Assembly: GCF_014201905.1 (NCBI RefSeq)
Contig: NZ_JACHFM010000001.1
Location: 310,001 to 374,000, forward strand
Direction: 5' to 3'
DNA: 64,000 bases
Source of the DNA: Amaricoccus macauensis
GTDB lineage: Bacteria; Pseudomonadota; Alphaproteobacteria; Rhodobacterales; Rhodobacteraceae
Positions within the stretch are counted from its first letter, which is position 1; every line of letters starts with the position of its first letter. This document shows, one piece after another, positions 42,449 to 50,771 of the stretch. Below the pieces are notes generated by a model. That model had not been told where the DNA came from. It did not search any database and was given only the letters and a program-made list of their open reading frames with translations. The position numbers and the translations under genes were made by a program.

Positions 42449-43675
42449 ATGCTCGCGACAGCCAAACCCGCCGACCTTCTGCCCGTCACCGTGCTTTCCG
42501 GCTTCCTCGGCGCCGGAAAGACCACGCTGCTGAACCGGATCCTCGCGAACCGCGAGGGCCGGCGCGTGGCGGTGATCGTCAACGACATGTCGGAGGTGAA
42601 CATCGACGCCGATCTGGTGCGCGCCGGCGGCGCCGATCTCAGCCACTCCGAGGAGAAGCTCGTGGAGATGACGAACGGCTGCATCTGCTGCACGCTGCGC
42701 GACGATCTCCTCGTCGAGGTCCGCCGGCTCGCCGCCGAGAACCGCTTCGACCATCTCGTCATCGAGTCGACCGGCATCGCCGAGCCGCTGCCGGTCGCCG
42801 CCACCTTCGCCTTCCGCGACGAGAACGGCGACAGCCTGTCCGACGTGGCGCGGCTCGACACGATGGTGACAGTGGTCGATGCGGTGAACCTGCTCGCCCG
42901 GTATTCGAGCCAGGACTTCCTGCGCGACACGGCCGAGTCCCTCGGGGAGAATGACGAGCGCACGATCGTCAACCTTCTCGTCGAGCAGATCGAATTTGCC
43001 GACGTCATCATCCTCAACAAGGTCTCCGACGCCGGGCCCGTCCTCGTCGAGACCGCGCGCAAGATCATCCGCAGCCTGAACGCCGGCGCGGAGCTGATCG
43101 AGGCCGACTTCGCCGGGGTGCCGCTGTCCGACGTGCTCGACACCGGCCGCTTCGACTTCGACCGCGCGCATGAGCATCCGCTCTGGGCCCGCGAGCTCTA
43201 CGGCTTTGCATCCCACGTTCCCGAGACCGAGGAGTACGGCATCGCCTCCTTCGTCTACCGCGCGCGGCGGCCGTTCCATCCCGAACGCCTGCAGGCCCTG
43301 CTGACCGGGCCGCTGCCCGGGGTGATCCGCGCCAAGGGCCACTTCTGGATCGCGACGCGGCCCGACTGGGTGGGCGAGTTCAGCCTCGCCGGCGCCGTCG
43401 CCCAGACGTCCGGTCTCGGCCGCTGGTGGAGCACTGTGCCGAAGGACCGCTGGCCGGAGAGCCCCGACTGGCGCGAGATGGTGCAGTCGAAGTGGGACGG
43501 AACCTGGGGCGACCGGCGGCAGGAGCTCGTCTTCATCGGCGTGGACCTCGACGAGACGGCGATCACCGCCGCCCTGGACGCCTGCCTTTTGCCCGCGGAA
43601 GCCTTCGCCCCGGACGACTGGGCGCACCTGCCCGATCCGTTCCCGCGCTGGGCGGCGGCGGAGATCGCGGCGTGA
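42449..43675 (+). CDS. COG0523 (CobW-like) GTPase, putative zinc metallochaperone
   Basis: A 408-residue cytoplasmic G3E GTPase. Walker A is GFLGAGKTT (18-26). The metal site is GCICCT (Cys78, Cys80, Cys81), and [12 protein letters not shown] and ILNKVSDAG follow, then a C-terminal CobW_C domain ([20 protein letters not shown]). Zur-controlled members of this family (ZigA/ZNG1 types) deliver zinc to client enzymes when zinc is scarce. Its position behind a Zur-boxed zinc chaperone supports zinc over cobalt. It overlaps the DUF1826 gene by four bases. Confidence 0.92.
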   Translation: MLATAKPADLLPVTVLSGFLGAGKTTLLNRILANREGRRVAVIVNDMSEVNIDADLVRAGGADLSHSEEKLVEMTNGCICCTLRDDLLVEVRRLAAENRFDHLVIESTGIAEPLPVAATFAFRDENGDSLSDVARLDTMVTVVDAVNLLARYSSQDFLRDTAESLGENDERTIVNLLVEQIEFADVIILNKVSDAGPVLVETARKIIRSLNAGAELIEADFAGVPLSDVLDTGRFDFDRAHEHPLWARELYGFASHVPETEEYGIASFVYRARRPFHPERLQALLTGPLPGVIRAKGHFWIATRPDWVGEFSLAGAVAQTSGLGRWWSTVPKDRWPESPDWREMVQSKWDGTWGDRRQELVFIGVDLDETAITAALDACLLPAEAFAPDDWAHLPDPFPRWAAAEIAA

Positions 43676-44286
43676 CCGCGCTCCCGCGGCTCGCCACCGC
43701 GATGAACAGCAGCGACAATCCGGACGTGCTCCGCACCGTCGGCATGTCCGGTGTGGCGCTCGCGGTCTGGACACCGACCCAGCCCGACGGCTTCCAGGAC
43801 TGGATCGAGAGCCTGCCGTCGGAACGACTGCCCCGACTGCGGGCGACGTTGCCCGCGCAGCACGCAAGAGACGCCGTCGCCGCGGCTTGCGACAGGGCGG
43901 CGACCCCTGCCGGCGCGTACCGGGACCATCTGGTCGATCGCGCGGCGTACATCGCGACCCTCGCATCTGACATCCTGGCCTCTCTGCTCGTCGAGCTGCG
44001 CCTCGACGTGACGAGCGGTCAGGCATGCCCGAAGTGGCATCTCGACTCGGTTCACGCACGGCTGCTTTGCACGATGCGCGGCTCGGGAACCGAGTTCGGG
44101 CCGGCGCGGTCGGACGGCACACCGTCTGCCGTCCACCGTCTTCCCACTGGCGCCGTGGCCCTCTTCCGCGGCCTGCTCTGGCCCGGCAAGGAGCTTCCGG
44201 GCGTCATCCACCGCTCGCCACCGGCGCGCTCTGGCGCGACCCGACTGTTGCTTGTCGTCGACCCCGTCGAGGCCCATCCCTGCTGA
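43672..44286 (+). CDS. DUF1826-family protein
   Basis: About 204 residues starting at a GTG that overlaps the GTPase stop (GTGA), so the two are translationally coupled. Conserved elements include [38 protein letters not shown] and [19 protein letters not shown]. The WHLD...H pattern and the strands around it suggest a cupin-like metal site. The family is often seen beside COG0523 GTPases. The function is unknown; it may be a metal-dependent enzyme served by the GTPase. Confidence 0.78.
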   Translation: MTALPRLATAMNSSDNPDVLRTVGMSGVALAVWTPTQPDGFQDWIESLPSERLPRLRATLPAQHARDAVAAACDRAATPAGAYRDHLVDRAAYIATLASDILASLLVELRLDVTSGQACPKWHLDSVHARLLCTMRGSGTEFGPARSDGTPSAVHRLPTGAVALFRGLLWPGKELPGVIHRSPPARSGATRLLLVVDPVEAHPC

Positions 44287-44520
44287 CGCCCGCGCCGGGA
44301 TCATCTGATCCGCACGGCGTGCCTGCCCGGGCGGGGTTTTCATGCTGCCGGCGGCGGAGCGGTTGACGGGACACGGGAGACCCCGAAGGCCAGCTCTCGC
44401 ACGGCGGCGGCGTCGGCGCATTTCAGGGTCTCGCGCGGCTGTCGAACGATCGCCCGAACGATCGCCGAGGGACGGAAACCCGACGTCTTGCCGGACCTCC
44501 ATTTCTTCCGAAAAAGCCCA

Positions 44521-44551
44521 TTGACTTCGTTTTGCTGCACTGCAATATAAA
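44521..44551 (+). promoter_or_regulatory. Phasin promoter
   Basis: TTGACT (44521-44526) and, 17 to 19 bases further on, AATATA or TATAAA (44544-44551) form a sigma-70-like promoter upstream of the phasin gene. It is the clearest such promoter in the window and lies in a 317-base intergenic region with no other gene. Confidence 0.6.
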
Positions 44552-44567
44552 TGGTGCAGCGCAGCAA
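44532..44567. promoter_or_regulatory. TGC-rich inverted repeat, probable PhaR operator
   Basis: TTGCTGCACTGCA and TGCAGCGCAGCAA are 13-base arms, with one mismatch, around a 10-base spacer that contains the promoter -10 element. PhaR, the polyhydroxyalkanoate-responsive repressor, binds CTGC/GCAG-rich dyads of this kind before phasin genes in Paracoccus. The site would block RNA polymerase directly. Confidence 0.62.
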
Positions 44568-44603
44568 TCAGCGCGTAACCAACGCTACCGAGGAACCGCT
44601 CCC

Positions 44604-44972
44604 ATGTTCGACGTCAAGACCTTCGACTTCAAGCCGTTCGATTTCAAGAACTTCGACCCCAAGGCCTTCGGCTTCTCGCCCGAGGCGTACACCGAGGCGC
44701 TCAAGGCGTTCAGCCCGGAAGGCATCCGCGCCGCGTTCGCGAAGCTGCCGGGCCTCGACCCCAAGTCCGAGCCGTTCGCGGCAGGCATCGCCGCCCACAA
44801 CAAGGCCACCGAGACGCTCGTGCGCGACTCCCGCGCTGCCCTCGAAGCCTGGTCGACCCTCGTCGCCAACCAGGTCGCCATCTTCGAGGACACCGTGAAG
44901 ACCGCGTTCGCCGGTGTCGCCCCGGCGCCGAAGGCTGCTCGCGCCGTCCGCACCGCGAAGGCCCGCGCCTGA
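44604..44972 (+). CDS. phaP: Phasin (polyhydroxyalkanoate granule-associated protein)
   Basis: A small 122-residue protein. The N-terminus holds tandem FD-K units (FDVKTFDFKPFDFKNFDPKA). An amphipathic helical region typical of phasins follows (HNKATETLVRDSRAALEAWS, LVANQVAIFEDTVKTAF), with an Ala/Lys/Arg-rich basic tail. Phasins coat polyhydroxyalkanoate granules in the cytoplasm. A strong promoter with a PhaR-like dyad and GAGGAA before the ATG fit high, granule-linked expression. A terminator follows directly. Confidence 0.82.
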   Translation: MFDVKTFDFKPFDFKNFDPKAFGFSPEAYTEALKAFSPEGIRAAFAKLPGLDPKSEPFAAGIAAHNKATETLVRDSRAALEAWSTLVANQVAIFEDTVKTAFAGVAPAPKAARAVRTAKARA

Positions 44973-45014
44973 CCCTTTCGCAGCGCCGCGAGACGGCGCT
45001 GCATCCGCATCACG

Positions 45015-45054
45015 GCACGGCCCGGCCTTCTCCTCCCCGAAGGCCGGGCCGTGC
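45015..45054. terminator. Strong bidirectional terminator
   Basis: GCACGGCCCGGCCTTC pairs perfectly with GAAGGCCGGGCCGTGC (16-bp stem, 8-base loop), followed by TTGT on the plus strand. It separates the convergent phasin and amino-acid permease genes. Confidence 0.88.
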
Positions 45055-45081
45055 TTGTCATCGGTGGTCACAGCAGACCAG

Positions 45082-46539
45082 TCAGAGTTCGCTGTAGTCG
45101 TGCGCCTCGAGCGTCATCGGGGCGATCTGCGGACGCGTCCCCCAGAAGAACCGCGCGACATAGGCAACGAGCAGCACCGCAAGGCTGACGGCACCGAGGG
45201 CGAGCGGGGTGCGCTGGTCCGGGATGAACGCCATCGCCACGACGATCCCGACCATGCCGAAGATCGCCAGGTAGGTGAGGTACGGGTAGGCCCACATCCG
45301 CACGATGAGCCGCTCGGGAGCTTCGCGCTCCAGCCTCGCGCGAAGGCGCAGCTGGGAGATCGCGATCAGGACGTAGACGAAAATCGCGACGGTGCCGTAG
45401 GAGTTGACGAGGAAGGCGAACACCGTGTCCGGCGAGATGTAGGACATGACGACCGAGGCGTAGCCGAAGAGCGTCCCGAAGAGGATGGCACGCACCGGCA
45501 CCCCGCTCCGGCTGAGCTTGGCAAGGCTCTTGGGCGCATCGCCCCGCTTCGTCAGAGCGAAGAGCATCCGTGACGAGGCGTAGACCCCCGAGTTCAGGGC
45601 GGACAGCACCGCGGTCAGCACGACGGCGTTCATGATCTGCGCCACCGCCGGAACTCCCATCGCTCCGAGCGCGCTGACGTAAGGCGTGGCGATGCCCGTC
45701 GAGCTCCACGGCACGATCGCGACGACGAGAAGCACCGAGCCGACGTAGAAGACGAGAACCCGCGTGATGACCGAGTTCGTGGCGCGCGCCACGGCCTTCT
45801 TCGGCTCCGCGCATTCGGCCGCCGCGATGGTCACGATCTCCGCCCCGAAATAGAAGCCCGTCGCGGCGACCGCACCGGTCAGGATCGGCGCGATGCCGTT
45901 CGGCGCGAAACCGCCATGCGCCCACAGATTGGTGAGGCCCGGGGACTCGGTCGGCCACATTCCGAGCAGGAAGAGCGTGCCGAGGAACAGGAAGACGACG
46001 ATCGCCGCCACCTTGATCGAGGCGAACCAGAACTCGAACTCACCGAAAGACTTCACCGAGAACAGGTTCGTCGCGGTCAGCACCACGATCAGCACGAGGC
46101 TGATGATCCATGCCGGCACGTCGGGCAGCCAGAACTGGATGAGCGTAGCTCCTGCCACCGCTTCGAGCGCGACGACGATCACCCAGAAGTACCAGTACAT
46201 CCATCCGGTCAGGAACCCGGCCAGATCTCCGACGAAGACGTTCTTCCCCCAGGCGAGCCGCGCGTACTCGTAGAAGGATCCGACCGCCGGCAGGGCGACG
46301 GCCATCTCTCCGAGCATCCGCATCACCAGAACCACCAGGACGCCGGTGATCAGGAAGGAGATGACCGCTGCGGGACCGGCGGACTGGATGATCACACCAC
46401 TGCCCACGAAAAGGCCGGCCCCGATCACCCCGCCAAGGGCGATCATCGTCATGTGTCTCTGCTTCAGGCTGTGTTGCAGACCTCCGGATTCGGTCGGGCC
46501 GTCGACCCCGTTCTTGGCTGTTGAAAGTGTTACGGTCAT
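45082..46539 (-). CDS. Amino-acid permease (APC superfamily, GabP/AAT-like)
   Basis: A 485-residue inner-membrane transporter with about 12 helices. The N-terminal signature is LKQRHMTMIALGGVIGAGLF then VGSGVIIQSAGPAAVISFLI. GSFYEYARLAWGKNVFVGDL and EPKKAVARATNSVITRVLVF follow, the latter typical of the GABA/aromatic/proline permease group. The exact amino acid is not readable. The gene stands alone; a terminator lies downstream and pta is upstream on the same strand after 129 bases without features. Confidence 0.9.
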   Translation of the reverse strand: MTVTLSTAKNGVDGPTESGGLQHSLKQRHMTMIALGGVIGAGLFVGSGVIIQSAGPAAVISFLITGVLVVLVMRMLGEMAVALPAVGSFYEYARLAWGKNVFVGDLAGFLTGWMYWYFWVIVVALEAVAGATLIQFWLPDVPAWIISLVLIVVLTATNLFSVKSFGEFEFWFASIKVAAIVVFLFLGTLFLLGMWPTESPGLTNLWAHGGFAPNGIAPILTGAVAATGFYFGAEIVTIAAAECAEPKKAVARATNSVITRVLVFYVGSVLLVVAIVPWSSTGIATPYVSALGAMGVPAVAQIMNAVVLTAVLSALNSGVYASSRMLFALTKRGDAPKSLAKLSRSGVPVRAILFGTLFGYASVVMSYISPDTVFAFLVNSYGTVAIFVYVLIAISQLRLRARLEREAPERLIVRMWAYPYLTYLAIFGMVGIVVAMAFIPDQRTPLALGAVSLAVLLVAYVARFFWGTRPQIAPMTLEAHDYSEL

Positions 46540-46668
46540 GAGGCGTATTCTCCCATCAATTCCAGTTCATGCTGGCTCCGTCCGGCATGAGGCCGGCGGT
46601 CGGGCGAGTGGTGCTGTCGCGCCTCTCTCTCGCGTGTGCAGCCGCCGTCGGTGGCTCCGAATGCCCGT

Positions 46669-47670
46669 TCAGGCAGCCGGTGCAGCCTGCTGCACGGCAG
46701 TGACCGCGATCAGGGCGCGGACATCGTCGGCGGTGCAGCCGCGGGAAAGGTCGTTGGCAGGGTGGGCAAGGCCCTGGAGGACCGGGCCGATGGCGAGCGC
46801 GCCGCCGATCCTCTGGGCGATCTTGTAGCCGATGTTGCCGGCTTCGAGATTTGGGAAGATGAGCACGTTCGCTTCGCCACGCGTGGCCGAACCCGGGGCC
46901 TTGCTGGCGTTGACGAGCGGCACGAAGGCGGCGTCGAACTGCAGCTCGCCGTCGATGGCGAGCTCCGGGCGCCGGTTGCGGACGATCTCGGTCGCGGTGC
47001 GGACCGTATTGACGCGGGCGTGGGTGGCGCTGCCCATGGTGGAGAAGGACAGCATGGCGACGCGGGGTTCGGTGCCGAGCAGCGCCGCGCAGGAGTCCGA
47101 GGCCGCGAGGGCGATCTCGGCCAGTTCCTCCGCGTTCGGATCGACGACGAGGCCGCAGTCGGAGAAGACGAAGCCCCCCTTGCGGACCTGATCGGGACTG
47201 CAGAGCAGCATCAGGAAGAAGCTCGAAACGAGGCGGGTGCCGGGCGCGGGCCCGATGATGCGGAGCGCGGTGCGCACGGTGTGGGCGGTCGTGGCGACGG
47301 CGCCGCCGATCATGCCGTGGGCGCCCCCCTCGCGGACCAGCATGGCGGCGAATGCCAGCGGGTCGAGCAGGATCGCCTCGGCGTCGGCGGCATCGGCGCG
47401 GCCGGCGCGCAGGGTCCGGTAGGCCTCGATGAAGGCGGCTCGGCTGGACGCGGTCGCCGGGTCGATGATCTCGAAGCGGGCCGGGTCGCCGCCGGCGGCC
47501 GTGAGGCCGGCGGCGACGGTGTCGGTGCGGCCGAGCAGGGTGAGCTCGGCGAGCCCCTCCGCCTCGGCGCGAACCGCCGCCGCCAGGATGCGGGGGTCCT
47601 CGCCCTCGGCAAGGACGATGCGGCGGCGGGCAGCCCGGGCGGCAGCGAACAGGCGGTCGAGGGGTTGCAT
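46669..47670 (-). CDS. pta: Phosphate acetyltransferase
   Basis: About 333 residues, the short Pta class: MQPLDRLFAAARAARRRIVL, EGEDPRILAAAVRAEAEGLA, GRADAADAEAILLDPLAFAA, VSSFFLMLLC and the C-terminal VFPLV-like AFVPLVNASKAPGSATRGEA with ANVLIFPNLEAGNIGYKIAQ. It converts acetyl phosphate, made by Xsc, into acetyl-CoA. The ATG at 47670 is preceded by GGAGG and follows the stop of the exporter gene by one base. The pairing with xsc identifies its pathway. Confidence 0.93.
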   Translation of the reverse strand: MQPLDRLFAAARAARRRIVLAEGEDPRILAAAVRAEAEGLAELTLLGRTDTVAAGLTAAGGDPARFEIIDPATASSRAAFIEAYRTLRAGRADAADAEAILLDPLAFAAMLVREGGAHGMIGGAVATTAHTVRTALRIIGPAPGTRLVSSFFLMLLCSPDQVRKGGFVFSDCGLVVDPNAEELAEIALAASDSCAALLGTEPRVAMLSFSTMGSATHARVNTVRTATEIVRNRRPELAIDGELQFDAAFVPLVNASKAPGSATRGEANVLIFPNLEAGNIGYKIAQRIGGALAIGPVLQGLAHPANDLSRGCTADDVRALIAVTAVQQAAPAA

Positions 47671-47671
47671 C

Positions 47672-48724
47672 TCAATTGCCTCCGTGGCCGAGGAGTTCGA
47701 GGCCGCCGAGGATGAAGACGGCGAGGAACAGGGTTTCAGCGATGACGAGCGCAATCGCCGTGACGCCGACTTCGCGGATCGAGCGCATCGAGGTCTTCAT
47801 GCCGACGGCGGCGATGCCGAGGACGAGGGCCCAGCGCGAGGCGTCGATCATGACGGTGGCAGCCGGTGCGGGAACGATGCCGACCGAGTTCGCCACGGCG
47901 AGGACGATGAAGCCGATCACGAACCCCGGGAGGAGCGGCGGGCGGGCACCGCCTTCGCCCCCGCTCTCGTTGGGAACGAATCGGCGGATCGACAGCGAAT
48001 AGACGAGGACGACAGGCGCGAGCAGGGTGACGCGGAAGAGCTTCACCAGCGTCGCGGCCTCGCCGGCGGTATCGGAGACCGAGAAGCCGGCGCCGACGAC
48101 CTGGGCAACGTCGTGGATGGTGGCGCCGAGGAAGATGCCGGTCGCCTTGTCGTCGAAGCCGAGAACCGAGCAGATGATCGGGTAGGCGACCATGGCCGTC
48201 GTCGAGAGCAGCATCACCGAGATCACGGTGAAGATGAGATTGCGCTCGGAGTGCTCGTTGCGCGGCAGGACGGCGGCGATCGCCATGGCGGCGGAAGCGC
48301 CGCAGATCGCGACGGCACCACCGGTGAGAAGCGCGATCCGCCAGCCGCGACCAAGGACGCGGGCGGCAAGGAGCGCAAAACCGATCGTCGCCGCGACCGC
48401 GAGGACGCAGAGGGCGATGGTGTCGAGGCCGATGCCGAGCAGGAGATCGAAACTCATGCGGGCGCCGAGCAGGGCGACGCCGAGCCGGAGAACCGTCCGG
48501 CTGGTAAAGGCGATGCCGGGTGCGGCCGCCCCCTCCTCGGAGAGGAACTGGAAGGCGATGCCGAGCAGGAGCGCCAGCAGCAGCGTCGGCGCGCCGTAGT
48601 GGTCGGAGAGGAACTGCGCCGCCAGCGAGATCACCAGGCAGGCGAGGACGCCGGGGGCGAGGCGGCGCACCGGGTCGGCGAGGCGGCGGAGGCGGCTGTC
48701 CGGAAGCGGAGTCGTGTGGGTCAT
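47672..48724 (-). CDS. PSE/YeiH-family putative sulfate/sulfite exporter
   Basis: About 350 residues with roughly ten helices. Motifs of UPF0324/YeiH are seen: LLLALLLGIAFQFLSEEGAA, TVLRLGVALLGARMSF, TGGAVAICGASAAMAIAAVL and IFLGATIHDVAQVVGAGFSV. The family was named putative sulfate exporter because members sit in organosulfonate clusters next to xsc, as here. It should remove sulfite or sulfate released by Xsc. In other taurine clusters TauZ (a different family) fills this place. Confidence 0.85.
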   Translation of the reverse strand: MTHTTPLPDSRLRRLADPVRRLAPGVLACLVISLAAQFLSDHYGAPTLLLALLLGIAFQFLSEEGAAAPGIAFTSRTVLRLGVALLGARMSFDLLLGIGLDTIALCVLAVAATIGFALLAARVLGRGWRIALLTGGAVAICGASAAMAIAAVLPRNEHSERNLIFTVISVMLLSTTAMVAYPIICSVLGFDDKATGIFLGATIHDVAQVVGAGFSVSDTAGEAATLVKLFRVTLLAPVVLVYSLSIRRFVPNESGGEGGARPPLLPGFVIGFIVLAVANSVGIVPAPAATVMIDASRWALVLGIAAVGMKTSMRSIREVGVTAIALVIAETLFLAVFILGGLELLGHGGN

Positions 48725-48898
48725 CGGGCGCGTCCTCAGGAGTGAAAGGGCGGTCCCACGCGCGGAGCCATGGCCGTGCCATCGGTCTTGCGCGTGAACA
48801 TTCGGGCACGGCGACCAGCCCTCAACCGAGGTTTCCGGTCGGTCGATACGCGGGGGGCGACAGGCAGGGATGGGGTGGCCGGCTCGGAGGCGCGGGAT

Positions 48899-48959
48899 GG
48901 CCGGTCCCCGGGGGCGCTTGGGGACCGGCCTTGGTGGGCGCCAGCTCTGCGCCCACCAA
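48899..48959 (-). terminator. Two tandem hairpins downstream of xsc
   Basis: TTGGTGGGCG/CGCCCACCAA (48931-48940 with 48950-48959) and GGCCGGTCCCC/GGGGACCGGCC (48899-48909 with 48920-48930) are two perfect stems starting ten bases after the xsc stop. They probably terminate or attenuate before the exporter and pta genes. Confidence 0.75.
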
Positions 48960-48968
48960 GCTCGCGGC

Positions 48969-50747
48969 TCAGGCGACCTGCTGGGGCCGCATGTCTTCCT
49001 TGCGGATGCCGGCAACGGAGACCGGCTTCTTCATGGCGTCGCGACGGAACGGCTCGCCGAGCTCCTGGTTGAGCACGACCTCGATGAACGTGGTCACGCC
49101 GTCGTTCATCTGCTCCTTGACCGCGGTGCGCAGCGCCTCGGTCAGCTCGTCCATCGTCGTTGCCTGGACGCCCTTCAGCCCGCAGCCTTCGGCGACCTTG
49201 GCGTAGTTGACGCCGACGTTGAGCTCGGTGCCGACGAAGTTGTCATCGAACCACAGCGTCGTGTTCCGCTTTTCCGCGCCCCACTGGTAGTTGCGGAAGA
49301 TCACCATGGTGATCGGCGGCCAGTCGTTGCGGCCGCAGGCGGTCATCTCGTTCATCGAGATGCCGAAGGCACCGTCGCCGGCAAAGCCGATCACCGGCAT
49401 GTCCGGGCAGCCGATCTTCGCCCCGAGGATCGCCGGCAGGCCGTAGCCGCACGGTCCGAAGAGGCCGGGCGAGAGGTACTTGCGGCCCTGCTCGAAGCTC
49501 GGATACGCGTTGCCGATGGCGCAGTTGTTGCCGATGTCGGTCGAGATGATCGCCCCTTCCGGCATCGCCGCCATGACCGCGCGCCAGACCTGACGCGGGC
49601 TCATGCGCTCGGGATCGCGCTTGCGGGCGCGGGCGTTCCACGTCACGCCCTCGTCGGTGTCCTCCTCGTGGGTGAGCGAGCTCAGTTCCTGCGCCCAGCG
49701 CGACTTGGTCTGTGCGACGAGATCGCGGCGGGCACGGCCGGCCTCGCTGCCGCCCTCGGGAAGTGCCGCGAGCAGCTGCTCGGCGACCTTCTTCGCATCA
49801 CCCTGGATCGCCACGTCGACCTTCTTGGTCAGGCCAATGCGGTCGGGGTTGATCTCGACCTGGATGATCTTCGCACCCTTCGGCCAGTAGTCGATGCCGT
49901 AGCCGGGCAGCGTCGAGAACGGGTTCAGCCGGGTGCCGAGCGCGAGCACGACGTCGGCCTGGGCGATCAGCTCCATCGCCGCCTTCGAGCCGTTGTAGCC
50001 GAGCGGCCCGACCGCGAGCGGGTGGCTGCCCGGGAAGGCGTCGTTGTGCTGGTAGTTGCAGGCGACCGGAGCATCGAGCGCCTCGGCAAGCCGTGCGCTC
50101 GCCTCGATCGCCCCGGACAGCACCACGCCGGCACCGTTCAGGATGACCGGGAACTTCGCCGAGCGCAGCAGCTTCGCCGCCTGGGCGACAGCTTCCTCGC
50201 CGCCGGCCGGCCGCTCGAGCCGGATGATCTGCGGCAGCTCGATGTCGATGACCTGGGTCCAGAAGTCGCGGGGGATGTTGATCTGCGCGGGAGCCGAACG
50301 GCGCCACGCATTCTCGATCACCCGGTTCAGCACTTCGGCCATGCGCGACGGGTCGCGGACCTCCTCCTGATAGGCGACGCAGTCCTTGAACAGCGCCATC
50401 TGCTCCATTTCCTGGAAGCCGCCCTGCCCGATCGACTTGTTGGCGGCCTGCGGCGTCACCAGCAGCATCGGCGTGTGGTTCCAGTAGGCGGTCTTGATCG
50501 GCGTGACGAAGTTGGTGATGCCCGGGCCGTTCTGGGCGATCGCCATCGACATCTTGCCGGTCGAGCGGGTGTAGCCGTCAGCGATCATGCCGGCGGTGCA
50601 CTCGTGCGCGCAGTCCCAGAAGGTGATGCCCGCGGCGGGGAAGAGATCGGAGATCGGCATCATGGCCGAGCCGATGATCCCGAAGGCGTGCTCGATCCCG
50701 TGCATCTGCAGGACTTTGATGAAGGCTTCCTCGGTCGTCATTTTCAT
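48969..50747 (-). CDS. xsc: Sulfoacetaldehyde acetyltransferase
   Basis: A 592-residue thiamine-diphosphate enzyme that converts sulfoacetaldehyde and phosphate to acetyl phosphate and sulfite. The N-terminal PYR domain has FGIIGSAMMPISDLFP and DCAHECTAGMIADGYTRSTG. A central domain includes PVACNYQHNDAFPGSHPLAV. The ThDP/Mg motif is GFAGDGAFGISMNEMTACGR followed by NYQWGAEKRN. Length and motifs fit Xsc rather than acetolactate synthase. It lies between tauY and the exporter/pta genes. Confidence 0.95.
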   Translation of the reverse strand: MKMTTEEAFIKVLQMHGIEHAFGIIGSAMMPISDLFPAAGITFWDCAHECTAGMIADGYTRSTGKMSMAIAQNGPGITNFVTPIKTAYWNHTPMLLVTPQAANKSIGQGGFQEMEQMALFKDCVAYQEEVRDPSRMAEVLNRVIENAWRRSAPAQINIPRDFWTQVIDIELPQIIRLERPAGGEEAVAQAAKLLRSAKFPVILNGAGVVLSGAIEASARLAEALDAPVACNYQHNDAFPGSHPLAVGPLGYNGSKAAMELIAQADVVLALGTRLNPFSTLPGYGIDYWPKGAKIIQVEINPDRIGLTKKVDVAIQGDAKKVAEQLLAALPEGGSEAGRARRDLVAQTKSRWAQELSSLTHEEDTDEGVTWNARARKRDPERMSPRQVWRAVMAAMPEGAIISTDIGNNCAIGNAYPSFEQGRKYLSPGLFGPCGYGLPAILGAKIGCPDMPVIGFAGDGAFGISMNEMTACGRNDWPPITMVIFRNYQWGAEKRNTTLWFDDNFVGTELNVGVNYAKVAEGCGLKGVQATTMDELTEALRTAVKEQMNDGVTTFIEVVLNQELGEPFRRDAMKKPVSVAGIRKEDMRPQQVA

Positions 50748-50771
50748 GGCGGCTTCCTTTCCTTTTAGAAG

